48,545 nucleotides of DNA from Actinomycetota bacterium (lineage in GTDB: Bacteria > Actinomycetota > Actinomycetes > Nanopelagicales > Nanopelagicaceae), in the NCBI GenBank assembly GCA_009698445.1, contig WLQG01000006.1, positions 1 through 48,545 of the forward strand. The letters are read 5' to 3'. Below the pieces are notes generated by a model. It did not search any database, had not been told where the DNA came from, and was given only the letters and a program-made list of their open reading frames with translations. Below, piece by piece: positions 8,727 to 16,694 of the stretch (within the stretch, counting starts at the first letter, position 1; every line of letters begins with the position of its first letter). Both the position numbers and the translations under genes were made by a program.

Positions 8727-8810
8727 TGTCCGAGAGGGGACTTGAACCCCTAATCCCTTACGGGAACTAACACCTCAAGCTAGCGCGTCTGCCAATTCCG
8801 CCACCCGGAC
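8727..8810 (-). tRNA. tRNA-Leu (anticodon GAG)
   Basis: The - strand begins GTCCGGG, which pairs with CTCGGAC at the 3' end to make the acceptor stem, followed by discriminator A. The D-arm region contains GGCAGACGC, the anticodon loop is CTTGAGG (anticodon GAG), a class-II long variable arm (TTCCCGTAAGGGA) is present and the T-loop is GGTTCAAGTCC. Length is 84 nt without an encoded CCA end, as usual in actinobacteria. A plausible -10 (TATCCT) lies about 15 nt upstream. Confidence 0.96.
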
Positions 8811-8853
8811 TAAGTGCTGGGAAAGGATAGCAATTGGGTGAGAGAATGGCGAA

Positions 8854-10167
8854 ATGACTACAACATCACGCAGTGAAATCGAGAATGACGTAATCCGTAT
8901 TTGCCAAGAGTTAATCCGCATCCCTTCAGTGAATTACGGTGATGGTAAAGGCGATGAAAAGGATGTTGCGCAACACGTTATGAAGTTGCTGACTGAAGTT
9001 GGTATTGAGTCGAAAATGTATGAATCTGCGCCCGGTCGATGCAATGTTGTTGCGCGAATAAAAGGCAGTGATTCTTCTCGTCCAGGATTGGTACTCCATG
9101 GCCACTTAGATGTCGTTCCAGCGAATGCAGATGACTGGTCTTGCGATCCTTTTTCAGGAGAAATTCGTGACGAGATGATTTGGGGTCGCGGCGCGGTCGA
9201 CATGAAAAACATGGATGCCATGATGTTGGCAACTGTTCGCGATTGGGCGCGTACTGGTTATGTGCCAACCCGTGACATTGTGTTGGTCTTTTTTGCCGAC
9301 GAAGAAGCTGGAAGTATTTTTGGTTCGCATTGGATGGTAGAAAAACATCCTGAAGTTTTCGCCGGCTGCACAGAAGCTGTTTCAGAAGTTGGTGGTTTTT
9401 CAGTAACAGTGGCCGGGGGTAAACGTCTTTACCTCATTGAAACCGCCGAAAAGGGAATTCATTGGATGAAATTAACGGCACATGGTCGTGCTGGTCATGG
9501 TTCTGTAACCAATAACGAAAATGCATTAACACGTTTAAGTGAAGCAATAGCAAAAATCGGTAACCACCAGTGGCCACAACGCTATAGCAGTACTGTGAAA
9601 GCTTTCTTTAAAAAGGTGGCTGCAGAAACCGGCAAGGAGTACAACGAAAAGGATCTCACTCCCTTACTCAGTGAATTAGGTTTTGCAGCGCGTATGGTGG
9701 GGGCAACATTGCAGAACACCGCTAACCCCACAATGCTTGAAGCAGGGTATAAAGCAAATGTGATTCCTGGATCAGCATCAGCGGTTGTAGATGGTCGCTT
9801 TATTCCAGGTTTCGAAAATGAACTCAACGAAACAATCAGGTCGCTCATCGGTCCAGATATAGCGATTGAAACAATTACCACGGATAAGGCTTTAGAAGTT
9901 CCGTTCGAAGGCGATCTAGTTGATGCAATGTGTTCAGCAATTTTGGCTGAAGATCCTGAAGGAATTCCAGTCCCATACGTTATGAGTGGCGGAACTGACA
10001 ACAAAGCTTTGGCTGAGTTGGGAATTATTGGTTATGGATTTTCACCATTGAAATTAGCGGCAGATTTCGATTTCATGGCGCTCTTTCATGGAGTGGACGA
10101 GCGAGTACCTCTTGAAGGTTTAACTTTCGGAGTTCGAGTTCTTAAAGACTTCTTAGAACACGCCTAA
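8854..10167 (+). CDS. M20 family metallopeptidase/deacylase
   Basis: A 437-residue di-zinc hydrolase of the ArgE/DapE/ACY1/CPG2 group. Metal ligands and catalytic residues are visible as HGHLDVVPA (H84, D86), GRGAVDMK (D117) and DEEAGS (catalytic E150, ligand E151), with a late SGGTDNKALAELG region close to the C-terminal ligand. A dimerisation lid lies between the two halves of the catalytic domain. The substrate could be a dipeptide or an acylated amino acid; sequence alone does not decide. It is an isolated gene, convergent with the aldo/keto reductase, whose stop codon interlocks with its TAA. Confidence 0.88.
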   Translation: MTTTSRSEIENDVIRICQELIRIPSVNYGDGKGDEKDVAQHVMKLLTEVGIESKMYESAPGRCNVVARIKGSDSSRPGLVLHGHLDVVPANADDWSCDPFSGEIRDEMIWGRGAVDMKNMDAMMLATVRDWARTGYVPTRDIVLVFFADEEAGSIFGSHWMVEKHPEVFAGCTEAVSEVGGFSVTVAGGKRLYLIETAEKGIHWMKLTAHGRAGHGSVTNNENALTRLSEAIAKIGNHQWPQRYSSTVKAFFKKVAAETGKEYNEKDLTPLLSELGFAARMVGATLQNTANPTMLEAGYKANVIPGSASAVVDGRFIPGFENELNETIRSLIGPDIAIETITTDKALEVPFEGDLVDAMCSAILAEDPEGIPVPYVMSGGTDNKALAELGIIGYGFSPLKLAADFDFMALFHGVDERVPLEGLTFGVRVLKDFLEHA

Positions 10168-11108
10168 AGACTTACGTCATTGAGGGCGCTTCTAACAATC
10201 TCTGGCAAGTTGATTTCTTCAGCTTGAAGAACGCCGCGCAGTTGCGCCCCGGTGCGCGCCCCAATAATTGTGCTTGTTACGCCAGGTGCATCTCTTACCC
10301 ATGACAATGCAACTTCAAGTGGTGAGTAACCCAAACCACTGGCTGCAACACAGACGGCTTCGACAATACGACTACTACGCGCATCAAGATATGGCGCAAT
10401 ATCTTTAGCAAAATGTGGAGCAGCACCACGTGAATCACTTGGAACACCATTGCGATATTTTCCAGTGAGTACTCCGCGCGCTAAAGGAGCCCATGCTAGA
10501 AAACCAACACCGCACGCTTGGGCGCTGTCTAAGATTTCCAATTCAGCATCTCGGTTGAGCAGTGAATATTCACTTTGAATTGTTGTTAAAGGCGCCTTTG
10601 CAGAATTCGTACTCTGTTTAGTGGCAGACATTGCTAGCTGCCATCCATTGAAATTCGAAACACCAACGTATCGTGCACGTCCAGAACTGTAGGCGTAATC
10701 GAGTGCCGACAATGTGTCATCAATAGGTGTACTTGGATCCCACATATGGATTTGCCAGATATCTACGAAATCTGTACCTAATCTGGCTAATGAACGATCT
10801 AGCTCTGCAATCAGCGCATGACGAGAATTATCAACGCTGCGCATACCGTCGGGGAAGGTGATACCCGCCTTAGTGGCGATAACAACTTCATCTCTCGCGA
10901 ATAACGTTCCGATAAGTCCGCCAATAACGCGTTCACTATCGCCATCACCATATGTTGCAGCGGTATCTATAAAGTTTCCACCAATATCAATGAAGGCACG
11001 ACATTGATCTGCGGCCTCATGCTCATCGGTATCTCGACCCCATGTCATCGTGCCAAGGCCAAGGCGTGAGAGTGTTAGTCCACTGTTTCCAGCTCTGCGC
11101 ATCTGCAT
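10164..11108 (-). CDS. Aldo/keto reductase
   Basis: A 314-residue NADPH-dependent oxidoreductase with a TIM-barrel fold. The catalytic tetrad is present as D48 (NFIDTA), Y53, K80 (ATKAG) and H121 (WQIH). The C-terminal IIGARTGAQL stretch is the cofactor phosphate-binding region. Start ATG 11108 is supported by a TAGGGT -10 hexamer exactly 6 nt before it. The gene is divergent from the phosphomutase-like gene, with which it shares a 51-bp promoter region. Substrate unknown. Confidence 0.88.
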   Translation of the reverse strand: MQMRRAGNSGLTLSRLGLGTMTWGRDTDEHEAADQCRAFIDIGGNFIDTAATYGDGDSERVIGGLIGTLFARDEVVIATKAGITFPDGMRSVDNSRHALIAELDRSLARLGTDFVDIWQIHMWDPSTPIDDTLSALDYAYSSGRARYVGVSNFNGWQLAMSATKQSTNSAKAPLTTIQSEYSLLNRDAELEILDSAQACGVGFLAWAPLARGVLTGKYRNGVPSDSRGAAPHFAKDIAPYLDARSSRIVEAVCVAASGLGYSPLEVALSWVRDAPGVTSTIIGARTGAQLRGVLQAEEINLPEIVRSALNDVSL

Positions 11109-11114
11109 GGTGAG

Positions 11115-11120
11115 ACCCTA
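11115..11120 (-). promoter_or_regulatory. -10 element (TAGGGT) for the aldo/keto reductase
   Basis: TAGGGT then CTCACC then ATG on the - strand gives the 6-nt spacing of a leaderless promoter. The identical hexamer is used before scpA and the diacylglycerol kinase gene. Confidence 0.6.
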
Positions 11121-11146
11121 GCAAGTCATGTGGGCAAAACCTGCGA

Positions 11147-11152
11147 TAGCCT
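11147..11152 (+). promoter_or_regulatory. -10 element (TAGCCT) for the phosphomutase-DUF3090-SCO1664 operon
   Basis: TAGCCT is followed by 7 nt and the ATG at 11160. This supports starting the protein at MHLVLIRHAH rather than at a GTG 30 nt upstream. Confidence 0.5.
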
Positions 11153-11159
11153 TTGTGTC

Positions 11160-11831
11160 ATGCATTTAGTTTTGATTCGACATGCCCATTCACAAGCCAA
11201 CGCTAAAGGCATTCTCTCTGGCCGCTTGCCTAATGTGAAGCTTTCGGAAAAGGGCGTCGAACAATCTCTTCAACTTGCTAAGCGTCTGGGAACTTTTCCT
11301 GTTAAGCAACTGCGGGTAAGTCCCATGGGACGATGCCAGGAAACAATTGCGCCTTGGCTAAAAATGGCGAACTTGTCTTCAAAAAATTCTTTTATAATCG
11401 ATGAAAATCTTAATGAAGTGGACTATGGAAGTTGGAGCGGCAAAAAACTAGCTGCACTATCCACCCACAAATTATGGAAAACTGTGCAAAATAACCCCAG
11501 CGCAATGTATTTTCCTTCAGGCGAAGGCTTGGCGCACATGCAACAACGCGCTATGTCCAGTGTGCACGACTCAGTTTCTTCAAAAGGCAAAGGTGCCGCG
11601 GTACTTGTTAGTCACGGTGACGTAATTAAGGCAATCGTCGCCAGTGCACTTGGCATGCATCTTGATGATTTTCAACGTATTGTCATTGATCCAGCGTCGG
11701 TTACGATCTTGGATTATTCATCGAACAAAGCTCGCATATTGATGCTCAATGATACTCGTACTGAACTAAGTGAGATTTTGAAAGCTCCGAATCGTCGAAA
11801 GAATTTGCTGGGCGGTGGATCAGGTAAATGA
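11160..11831 (+). CDS. MSMEG_4193-type histidine phosphatase/phosphomutase-like protein
   Basis: A 223-residue member of the phosphoglycerate-mutase-like histidine phosphatase superfamily. It opens MHLVLIRHAH, with the catalytic histidine H8 in the RHA version of the usual RHG motif. The second conserved histidine lies in AVLVSHGDVIKAI. Members beside mshC in actinobacteria (Rv2135c, MSMEG_4193) have no agreed substrate. Its stop overlaps the DUF3090 start by 4 nt (ATGA), so the two are translationally coupled. It heads a three-gene unit followed by mshC. Confidence 0.85.
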   Translation: MHLVLIRHAHSQANAKGILSGRLPNVKLSEKGVEQSLQLAKRLGTFPVKQLRVSPMGRCQETIAPWLKMANLSSKNSFIIDENLNEVDYGSWSGKKLAALSTHKLWKTVQNNPSAMYFPSGEGLAHMQQRAMSSVHDSVSSKGKGAAVLVSHGDVIKAIVASALGMHLDDFQRIVIDPASVTILDYSSNKARILMLNDTRTELSEILKAPNRRKNLLGGGSGK

Positions 11832-12337
11832 CATATGAATTTAGTGACGTCGATAGATTCATATGTGGCACGGTAGGTGAACCAGGTGAACGTGAGTTCT
11901 ATTTACAAATACGCGCTGCAAATCGTCTTCTCAGCGCAACGCTTGAAAAATCGCAAGCAGCGACGTTAGCTCAAAGGCTAGAGATTTTGTTGCGGCAAAT
12001 AGTTAAAGAGGACATCGCGACAGTTATAGAACGTAGCGTCCGCGATGATGCACCATTGGAGCAACCTATAGATGCAGATTTCACGGTTGGTGCCATATCG
12101 ATCGCCTTTGATGAATCCACAAAGAAAGTCTGTCTAGAACTCTTTGCAATAAAAGAAATAGAACTGGAAGAAGATGAAGCTGAGATTACGATGTATCTAG
12201 CCCTCAGTCAGGCCAAAGCATTTGTAACTAGGACTCTGGCTGTTGTAAATGCTGGTCGACTTCCTTGTCCATTCTGCGCAATCCCAATCGATCCGCGTGG
12301 ACATCTGTGTCCAAGGGCAAATGGCTACAGACGCTAA
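11828..12337 (+). CDS. DUF3090 protein with C-terminal cysteine cluster
   Basis: A 169-residue soluble protein of unknown function found almost only in actinobacteria. The N-terminus has the family pattern DRFICGTVGEPGEREFYLQI. The last 23 residues hold CPFC...GHLCPRANGYRR, whose three cysteines and histidine look like a small zinc site. The gene overlaps the upstream phosphomutase-like gene by 4 nt and the downstream kinase-like gene by 17 nt. The fixed order mutase-DUF3090-SCO1664 in other actinobacteria suggests the three products work together. Confidence 0.85.
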   Translation: MTYEFSDVDRFICGTVGEPGEREFYLQIRAANRLLSATLEKSQAATLAQRLEILLRQIVKEDIATVIERSVRDDAPLEQPIDADFTVGAISIAFDESTKKVCLELFAIKEIELEEDEAEITMYLALSQAKAFVTRTLAVVNAGRLPCPFCAIPIDPRGHLCPRANGYRR

Positions 12338-13025
12338 TAAATCCATACTCATGTATGGAGATTTAACCGTTACGGGTCGACTAGTTGATGCGTCAAATGC
12401 AACTTTGTATGCAACCGTGGAGTTCGAATCTAAAAAATTGACCTGCATCTACAAACCAGTTGCGGGGGAGCGTCCTTTGTGGGACTTCCCAGATGGAACT
12501 CTTGCCGATCGCGAATACGCGGCATATTTAGTAAGTGATTTTTTGGGCTTAGACATCGTTCCACTAACTATCTTGCGCGATGGTCCCTATGGTCCTGGAA
12601 TGGTTCAAGAATGGATTGAGATCGATGAGTCGATAGATTTAGCGGAATATTTTTCACTAGATGTTCCTAACTTAAGATCGATGGCATTTTTTGACGCCAT
12701 CATCAATAATACGGATCGAAAAATTGGCCATCTTTTACCAACAGTTGATGGATTGCTCTATGGATGTGACCACGGTGTGACATTCCACGAGGAAGATAAA
12801 TTGCGCACGGTGTTGTGGCAGTGGGCCGGCGATGATTTGAACGAGGCTGAACAAACCTCTTTATCCCTTTTGCACAGTTCTATTGGTCAATCGTTGGACT
12901 TATCTTCCTACATTACTGCGATAGAAATAGACGCACTTAGTGCACGGATTGAAGAGCTTTTGAAAACCAAAAAGATGCCAGTTCCAAATCCAGATTGGCC
13001 AGCAGTCCCATGGCCAGCGTTCTAG
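12321..13025 (+). CDS. SCO1664 family kinase-like protein
   Basis: A 234-residue protein with features of the PI3/PI4-kinase or HipA-like fold. K45 in CIYKP could bind ATP phosphate, NNTDR (129-133) resembles a catalytic loop and GCDHG (148-152) a metal-binding motif. The family is uncharacterised, so whether it phosphorylates a protein, lipid or small molecule is unknown. I chose ATG 12321, which overlaps the DUF3090 gene by 17 nt; ATG 12351 is a shorter option. It lies 24 bp before mshC, which appears to have its own promoter. Confidence 0.82.
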   Translation: MATDANKSILMYGDLTVTGRLVDASNATLYATVEFESKKLTCIYKPVAGERPLWDFPDGTLADREYAAYLVSDFLGLDIVPLTILRDGPYGPGMVQEWIEIDESIDLAEYFSLDVPNLRSMAFFDAIINNTDRKIGHLLPTVDGLLYGCDHGVTFHEEDKLRTVLWQWAGDDLNEAEQTSLSLLHSSIGQSLDLSSYITAIEIDALSARIEELLKTKKMPVPNPDWPAVPWPAF

Positions 13026-13037
13026 AGTGTTTATAAC

Positions 13038-13043
13038 TATTAT
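13038..13043 (+). promoter_or_regulatory. -10 element (TATTAT) for mshC
   Basis: TATTAT is followed by CTACCT and the ATG at 13050, exactly 6 nt. It fits within the 24-bp gap after the kinase-like gene and suggests a leaderless mshC transcript in addition to any read-through. Confidence 0.55.
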
Positions 13044-13049
13044 CTACCT

Positions 13050-14291
13050 ATGAAATCATGGCCAGATGTAGTAATTCCTGTCTTGGATTTAGACGGGCAC
13101 ATGCCAACGCTTTCTCTTACTAACTCCAAAACAAGTCGCAAGGAAGAAGTTGTCTCAAGAGACACGTACCGAATGTACGTATGTGGAATCACGCCCTACG
13201 ACGCAACGCATCTTGGTCATGCCGCAACGTATTTAACTTTTGATTTAATTAATCGCTATCTGCGCGCAACTGGCAGCAGCGTGAAATATGTTCAGAACAT
13301 TACCGATATTGATGACCCATTACTTGAACGGGCGACGCGCGATAATGTTGACTGGCAAAGTTTGGCCACATCTCAGATTGATCTTTTTAGAGCAGACATG
13401 GTTAATCTGCGGGTAATTCCGCCGAATCACTACATAGGGGCAGTCGAAGCCATTGATCTAGTAACTGAGTCCATTTCTTCCCTTGATGAATCTGGAACGA
13501 TATATCCAATTGGAGATGATTTATATTTCAAAAACTATTCATCCCCGGAATTTGGAAAACTCTCACACTTAAGTAAAGACGAAATGGCCGCGATATTTTC
13601 AGAGCGAGGCGGTAATCCGACATTGCAAGGAAAGGTTGACCCACTCGATTGCTTAGTATGGATGGCTCAGCGCCCTAACGAACCTGGCTGGCCTTCAGTG
13701 CATGGAACTGGAAGGCCTGGTTGGCATATTGAATGCACGGCAATTGCGCTCAAGTATTTAGAACCAGATGATACACAAGAGACAAGTATCGATATCCAAG
13801 GTGGCGGCAGTGATTTAATTTTTCCTCACCATGAAATGTGTGCATCACAAGGTCGAGTTCTTACGGGTAAAGAGTTGGCTGCAACGTATGTGCACAGTGC
13901 CATGATCGGCTTAGATGGTGAAAAGATGAGTAAGAGCAAGGGCAATTTGGTGTTTGTATCGAAATTGATCAATGAAGGTGTTGATCCGATGGTTATTCGC
14001 TTCGCGTTAATTTCACAGCACTATCGTACCGACCGCATGTGGAGCGATGAGGTTCTCACTGACGCAATCAAACGTGTTGCAAGAATTCGTCAAGCCTTTT
14101 CTTTGCAAAATGTCGGACAAACACAGAATGTAATTTCTACCGTTATAACTGCTTTGAGCCAAGATTTAGATACGCCGGCTGCCATTGCGGCGCTGGAGGA
14201 TTGGGCAGAGCTTTCAATTCAAGGGGCCAACGGTGGGGATTCGAAAGCATTGGCAACCACATTGGATGCGTTGCTGGGATTAGATTTTTAG
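13050..14291 (+). CDS. mshC: Cysteine-1-D-myo-inosityl 2-amino-2-deoxy-alpha-D-glucopyranoside ligase
   Basis: A 413-residue mycothiol-synthesis enzyme that ligates cysteine to GlcN-inositol using ATP. It is derived from cysteinyl-tRNA synthetase: zinc cysteine C45 in YVCGITPYDATHLGHA, HIGH-like HLGH at 54-57, further ligands C229 (HIECTA) and the HHEMC region near 260-264, and KMSKS at 292-296. The length (about 410) and the MshC-type PYDATHLGHA wording separate it from true CysRS, which has a longer tRNA-binding tail. Its presence marks the host as an actinobacterium using mycothiol. The TAG stop interlocks with the convergent PAC2 gene. Confidence 0.94.
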   Translation: MKSWPDVVIPVLDLDGHMPTLSLTNSKTSRKEEVVSRDTYRMYVCGITPYDATHLGHAATYLTFDLINRYLRATGSSVKYVQNITDIDDPLLERATRDNVDWQSLATSQIDLFRADMVNLRVIPPNHYIGAVEAIDLVTESISSLDESGTIYPIGDDLYFKNYSSPEFGKLSHLSKDEMAAIFSERGGNPTLQGKVDPLDCLVWMAQRPNEPGWPSVHGTGRPGWHIECTAIALKYLEPDDTQETSIDIQGGGSDLIFPHHEMCASQGRVLTGKELAATYVHSAMIGLDGEKMSKSKGNLVFVSKLINEGVDPMVIRFALISQHYRTDRMWSDEVLTDAIKRVARIRQAFSLQNVGQTQNVISTVITALSQDLDTPAAIAALEDWAELSIQGANGGDSKALATTLDALLGLDF

Positions 14292-15151
14292 TCTTTTGTG
14301 CGACGCCTTAAATATCGCTCAAATTCCTTTGCAATTGAATCTCCAGAAACATCGGGTAAATCGGCGGCATCTTTTGAATCTTCTAACGCTTTTACATACT
14401 CGGCAACATCACTGTCTTCCTTAGCCATTTCACTCACATCTTTTTCCCATTCCTCTGCAGCCTCGGGTAAATCTGCCGAAGGAATAGCTATTTCTAAGAA
14501 ATCTTCTAATGCATTCACCAATGAAAGCGTAGCTTTAGGTGATGGAGAACTAGATGCATAGTGAGGAATTGCGGCCCAGAGTGATATCGCATCTATTCCA
14601 CGTCGTAAACATCCGTCAACAATAATTCCTAGAATTCCTGTAGGGCCTTCATAGCGCGACACTTCAACACCAAGACGCGAGGCTAACTCTGGATGCGCTC
14701 CGGTACCACTAACAGCAATAGGCCTCGTGTGAGGAACATCGGCCATGAGCGAACCAAGGGTGATAACCAATTCAACTTCTAGGTCATCGGCTAAATCCAG
14801 AAGTTCGCGAGTAAAACTTTTCCAACGCATCGAAGGTTCAGCACCTTTAACGATAATGAGATCTCGTTCAAAAGATGGTAAAGCTAATCCAAATATCTCT
14901 GTGGTAGGCCACGTTACATTTCGAATCTGAGATTCATCAATAAAAATTTGAGGTCGATTCACTTGGAAATCGTAGAATTCTTCAGATTCAATATCTGCAA
15001 TAAGTTCAGGAACAACATCATTGGGTTCATTTTGCCAAGCCGCTAGCAGATGTTCGATTGCACCAGTTGCTGCTTCTCCCGCATCATTCCATCCAGAAAA
15101 GGCCACGACCATAATTGGATTTCTTAACGCTGGGATGTGATGTATCTCCAT
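14288..15151 (-). CDS. PAC2 family protein
   Basis: A 287-residue protein of the PAC2 (proteasome assembly chaperone-like) family. The N-terminal region has the family pattern NPIMVVAFSGWNDAGEAA. In the middle there are GTGAHPELASRLGVEVSRYE and GILGIIVDGC stretches typical of actinobacterial PAC2 proteins (compare Rv2125). The C-terminus is acidic and ends in RYLRRRTKD. The function in bacteria is not known. I chose ATG 15151 over 15199 because the protein then starts MEIHHIPALRNP and TAAGGT lies 8 nt upstream. Confidence 0.83.
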   Translation of the reverse strand: MEIHHIPALRNPIMVVAFSGWNDAGEAATGAIEHLLAAWQNEPNDVVPELIADIESEEFYDFQVNRPQIFIDESQIRNVTWPTTEIFGLALPSFERDLIIVKGAEPSMRWKSFTRELLDLADDLEVELVITLGSLMADVPHTRPIAVSGTGAHPELASRLGVEVSRYEGPTGILGIIVDGCLRRGIDAISLWAAIPHYASSSPSPKATLSLVNALEDFLEIAIPSADLPEAAEEWEKDVSEMAKEDSDVAEYVKALEDSKDAADLPDVSGDSIAKEFERYLRRRTKD

Positions 15152-15159
15152 AGGGTTAA

Positions 15160-15165
15160 ACCTTA
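15160..15165 (-). promoter_or_regulatory. -10 element (TAAGGT) for the PAC2 gene
   Basis: TAAGGT on the - strand lies 8 nt before the ATG at 15151. No ribosome-binding site is visible between them. The spacing is longer than the 6 nt seen at most other starts here. Confidence 0.35.
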
Positions 15166-15213
15166 GGCTAATCTTGTACAAATCTGCCATGCCACACATT
15201 TAGGGAGAAGTGC

Positions 15214-15885
15214 TTGAATAGCTTTTTTGACGCAGTATTCTTCGATATGGACGGGCTCATGGTTGATTCCGAGCCTCAATGGTTGCTTTCTGAAACGAAT
15301 TTAACCGCCCAGTACGGGTATGCATGGACGCCTGCGGACCAGGTCGCTTGCCTTGGAGGACCACTCACTCGCGTAGGTGAATATATGTATGAGAAATGTA
15401 AACGAGCACAGAGCCCTGAATATTTCACTAAGAGAATCATCGAGATTCAATCGCAACGGATGCAAGAACATACGCCATTGATGCCAGGGGCGTTAGAACT
15501 CGTTATAAATCTACAAGAAAATGGGGTGAAAACTGGGTTAGTTTCGGCCAGTCCACGAATCATTGTGGATGCGGTCTTGGATCAGATCGGCCGTAATCTA
15601 TTTCCATTTTCAATTACAAGCGATGATGTTGTGCACACAAAGCCCAATCCTGATGCCTATATCAAAGCGGCATCCATAAGCGATAGCGATATCTCAAACT
15701 GCTTGATATTTGAAGATTCCCTAACAGGTGTGCAGGCGGCAATCAGTAGCGGCGCATGGCTTATCGCGGTTCCGCATCTAGTTGTGGTCGAAGAATCGGC
15801 GCGAGTTCGTTCTATTACATCACTTGAACAACTAAATTTTTTTAAGCTCACCGAGCTAAAAAAGGATTTCAGTTCAGCGATTTAA
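15214..15885 (+). CDS. HAD superfamily phosphatase (beta-phosphoglucomutase-like)
   Basis: A 223-residue cytoplasmic phosphohydrolase or phosphomutase. Motif I is FFDMDGLMVDSE (nucleophile D11, acid D13), motif II lies in TGLVSASPR, and motif III/IV in KPNPDAYIKA and IFEDSLTGVQAA. The helical cap between motifs I and II places it in the subclass I group with sugar-phosphate substrates. Start is TTG at 15214, with AGGGAG 8 nt upstream. The TAA stop interlocks with that of the convergent RecB-like gene. Confidence 0.85.
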   Translation: MNSFFDAVFFDMDGLMVDSEPQWLLSETNLTAQYGYAWTPADQVACLGGPLTRVGEYMYEKCKRAQSPEYFTKRIIEIQSQRMQEHTPLMPGALELVINLQENGVKTGLVSASPRIIVDAVLDQIGRNLFPFSITSDDVVHTKPNPDAYIKAASISDSDISNCLIFEDSLTGVQAAISSGAWLIAVPHLVVVEESARVRSITSLEQLNFFKLTELKKDFSSAI

Positions 15886-16655
15886 CTATTGTGCGCTGGG
15901 CAAATGCTTTTGAAAAAGCACCAATCGCATAACCTGCTGGGTTTAGATGGCCAGTAATCTTTTTCAACCGAAGCTTCAATGTCTTTGGCTATACGACGTA
16001 GGATTTTCTCTGTTGATTCTAGATCACTGACAGTAGGTGTGCTTTTAACTGTTTTTGCGTCTCCTAGATAGATCAATTGTAAGAGGCGGGGCACCACAGC
16101 GTGAGTCTTGAAATATAACAAGGCATAGACCCGAAGTTGAAAGAGCGCTTTCTCTTCCCATCCGGGCTTAGGTGCTTTTCCTGTTTTATAGTCAACGATT
16201 CGCACCTCACCAGTGGGTGCGACGTCGAGTCGATCTACATAACCGTGCAGATAAATTTCGGGGGATAGGTCGTTCTCCAGATGGATCTCCCGGTGTGTTG
16301 GCTCAAAACCTGTCGGATCTTCCAAAGTGAAGTATGTCTGCAACAGTGAACTCGCACGATCGAGCCATTCTTTTTCATTGGTAACCATTTCCATTAACTC
16401 TGGCTTGGCTTCCATCTGAGCACGCCAACGTGAAGGCAATAGGTCTATTGCAGTTTGCGGTGTTCGTTGTGCCGCTGGATTTTCAAAAAGATCATGCAAG
16501 ATTGTATGAACGAGAGTTCCGCGTTCTGCATCTAATGATGGAGGATGTGGCAGTTGGTCGATGACACGATATTTATAGAGTTGAGGGCAGTTTTCAAATT
16601 CGCTGACACGACTGGGAGATAGGCGTAGCGGTTGGTTACTCACGTACGGCAACAT
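15882..16655 (-). CDS. RecB/AddB-type PD-(D/E)XK nuclease with Fe-S cysteines
   Basis: A 257-residue single-domain nuclease. The catalytic core is visible as GYVDRLDV followed by VRIVDYKTGKAP (PD-(D/E)XK). C23 near the N-terminus and C243, C246 and C252 in the terminal CDWCFFKSICPAH match the iron-sulphur staple of AddB/Cas4-like nucleases. A homologue next to the TrmI gene is standard in actinobacteria (Rv2119). Substrate and pathway are undetermined, though DNA-end processing is likely. Start at ATG 16655 is preferred to a TTG at 16706, which would run into the trmI gene. Confidence 0.85.
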   Translation of the reverse strand: MLPYVSNQPLRLSPSRVSEFENCPQLYKYRVIDQLPHPPSLDAERGTLVHTILHDLFENPAAQRTPQTAIDLLPSRWRAQMEAKPELMEMVTNEKEWLDRASSLLQTYFTLEDPTGFEPTHREIHLENDLSPEIYLHGYVDRLDVAPTGEVRIVDYKTGKAPKPGWEEKALFQLRVYALLYFKTHAVVPRLLQLIYLGDAKTVKSTPTVSDLESTEKILRRIAKDIEASVEKDYWPSKPSRLCDWCFFKSICPAHNS

Positions 16656-16682
16656 ACCCGCACTTACCGTCAAAATTTGACC

Positions 16683-16688
16683 TAAGAT
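16683..16688 (+). promoter_or_regulatory. -10 element (TAAGAT) for the trmI-pafBC operon
   Basis: TAAGAT is followed by GCTCCC and the GTG at 16695, the 6-nt leaderless arrangement. It would drive trmI, pafB and pafC together. Confidence 0.55.
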
Positions 16689-16694
16689 GCTCCC

